38,834 nucleotides of DNA. Origin: a virus. Shown here in pieces: positions 38,556 through 38,834 of the stretch. The stretch spans positions 1 to 38,834 of the IMG/VR virus record IMGVR_UViG_3300013115_000530; one strand, written 5' to 3'. The notes under the pieces were generated by a model. That model made no database searches. It saw only the letters and a program-made list of their open reading frames with translations, and had not been told where the DNA came from. The number at the start of each line of letters is the position of its first letter. Positions within the stretch are counted from its first letter, which is position 1. The position numbers and the translations under genes were made by a program.

Positions 38556-38834
38556 TCAATCCGTATCCCTCATTGAATTTTTATTACTATTGCCATTGCC
38601 ATTTTTGTTACTAAGAGTAAAATTACGAACATCAAAGAAACTGGAAACGGCCCCACCTACGATACCTATAAAGACCAATATTATTCTCTCGAAAAATGCC
38701 ATTTCCCGTTCAATAGTTGTTTGCCCTGTAGTCCAACCTATACCAACCAACACACCCATCATTACAATAAGACTAAGCACACCATAAAAGATGTGCCTTA
38801 GTATGGTGTGCTGTGCTGATAACTTTTCGTGTAT
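38556..38834 (-). CDS. Membrane protein, N-terminus cut by window edge
   Basis: The frame stays open to the right edge, so the true start lies outside. The visible part (92 codons) has two membrane helices: HIFYGVLSLIVMMGVLVGIG and ERIILVFIGIVGGAVSSFF, with a short loop between. A polar Asn/Ser-rich tail follows (NKNGNGNSNKNSMRDTD). An internal GTG at 38780 could also serve as a start but leaves an open frame upstream unexplained. No family was recognised. Confidence 0.6.
   Translation of the reverse strand: MHEKLSAQHTILRHIFYGVLSLIVMMGVLVGIGWTTGQTTIEREMAFFERIILVFIGIVGGAVSSFFDVRNFTLSNKNGNGNSNKNSMRDTD

Noticed and set aside
38769-38811. Inverted repeat CACACCAT/ATGGTGTG near the right edge
   Set aside because: The stem is short with a long loop and lies inside an open reading frame that continues past the edge; no regulatory position can be shown.
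1-38834. CRISPR arrays, insertion sequences, integrase or attachment sites
   Set aside because: No regularly spaced repeats, transposase or integrase motifs, or flanking duplications were seen in the window.

Overview
This window is part of a low-GC, tightly packed genome of a T4-like contractile-tail phage (myovirus). The call rests on recognisable relatives of T4 gp4, gp5, gp6, gp8, gp25, gp26, gp32, gp33, gp48, gp53 and gp59, and on late promoters matching the T4 consensus TATAAATA. The overall style (gp5 without a lysozyme domain, a DUF4815-type giant structural protein, 2OG oxygenases, ThyX) resembles marine or freshwater T4-like phages. The host is probably Gram-negative: there is a heptose kinase homologue, a secreted protein with a Sec-type leader, and a two-piece tmRNA of the kind known from alphaproteobacteria, cyanobacteria and some betaproteobacteria.

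Layout. (A) 1-18816, minus strand: one baseplate operon reading leftward from a late promoter at 18837-18844: gp48, gp53, gp27-like hub, a P-loop kinase-like protein, gp5 spike, PAAR tip, gp25, gp6, a gp7-position wedge protein, gp8 and a giant structural protein running off the left edge. (B) 18858-24996, plus strand: gp4 head completion, a conserved unknown, a gp54/gp19-like tail tube protein, gp26, a likely -1 frameshift extension, a small gene with no usual start codon, an MscS-like membrane protein and the tape measure. (C) 25000-25025: a terminator hairpin between converging genes. (D) 25051-38834, minus strand: a replication and late-transcription block (gp32, gp59, gp33), a flagellin homologue, several small genes, a PQ-loop membrane protein, a tmRNA/tRNA-Ala locus, a protein ending in a LigA domain Ia, then a lysis region (small membrane proteins, GH108 endolysin), an exonuclease, a heptose kinase, ThyX, a 2OG-Fe(II) oxygenase and a membrane protein cut by the right edge.

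Most striking points: (1) a circularly permuted two-piece tmRNA gene whose intervening segment is almost entirely a tRNA-Ala(UGC) gene; (2) a textbook -1 frameshift signal at the end of gp26, just before the tape-measure region; (3) a complete flagellin-like gene beside gp33; (4) a protein ending in the NAD+-binding domain Ia of bacterial DNA ligase with no catalytic domain; (5) a SemiSWEET-like protein; (6) late promoters placed exactly five bases before ATG, which predicts leaderless late mRNAs, and a pair of near-identical consensus sigma70 promoters, one of them also leaderless by position.

All homology statements come from reading the translated sequence by eye; no database search was run.
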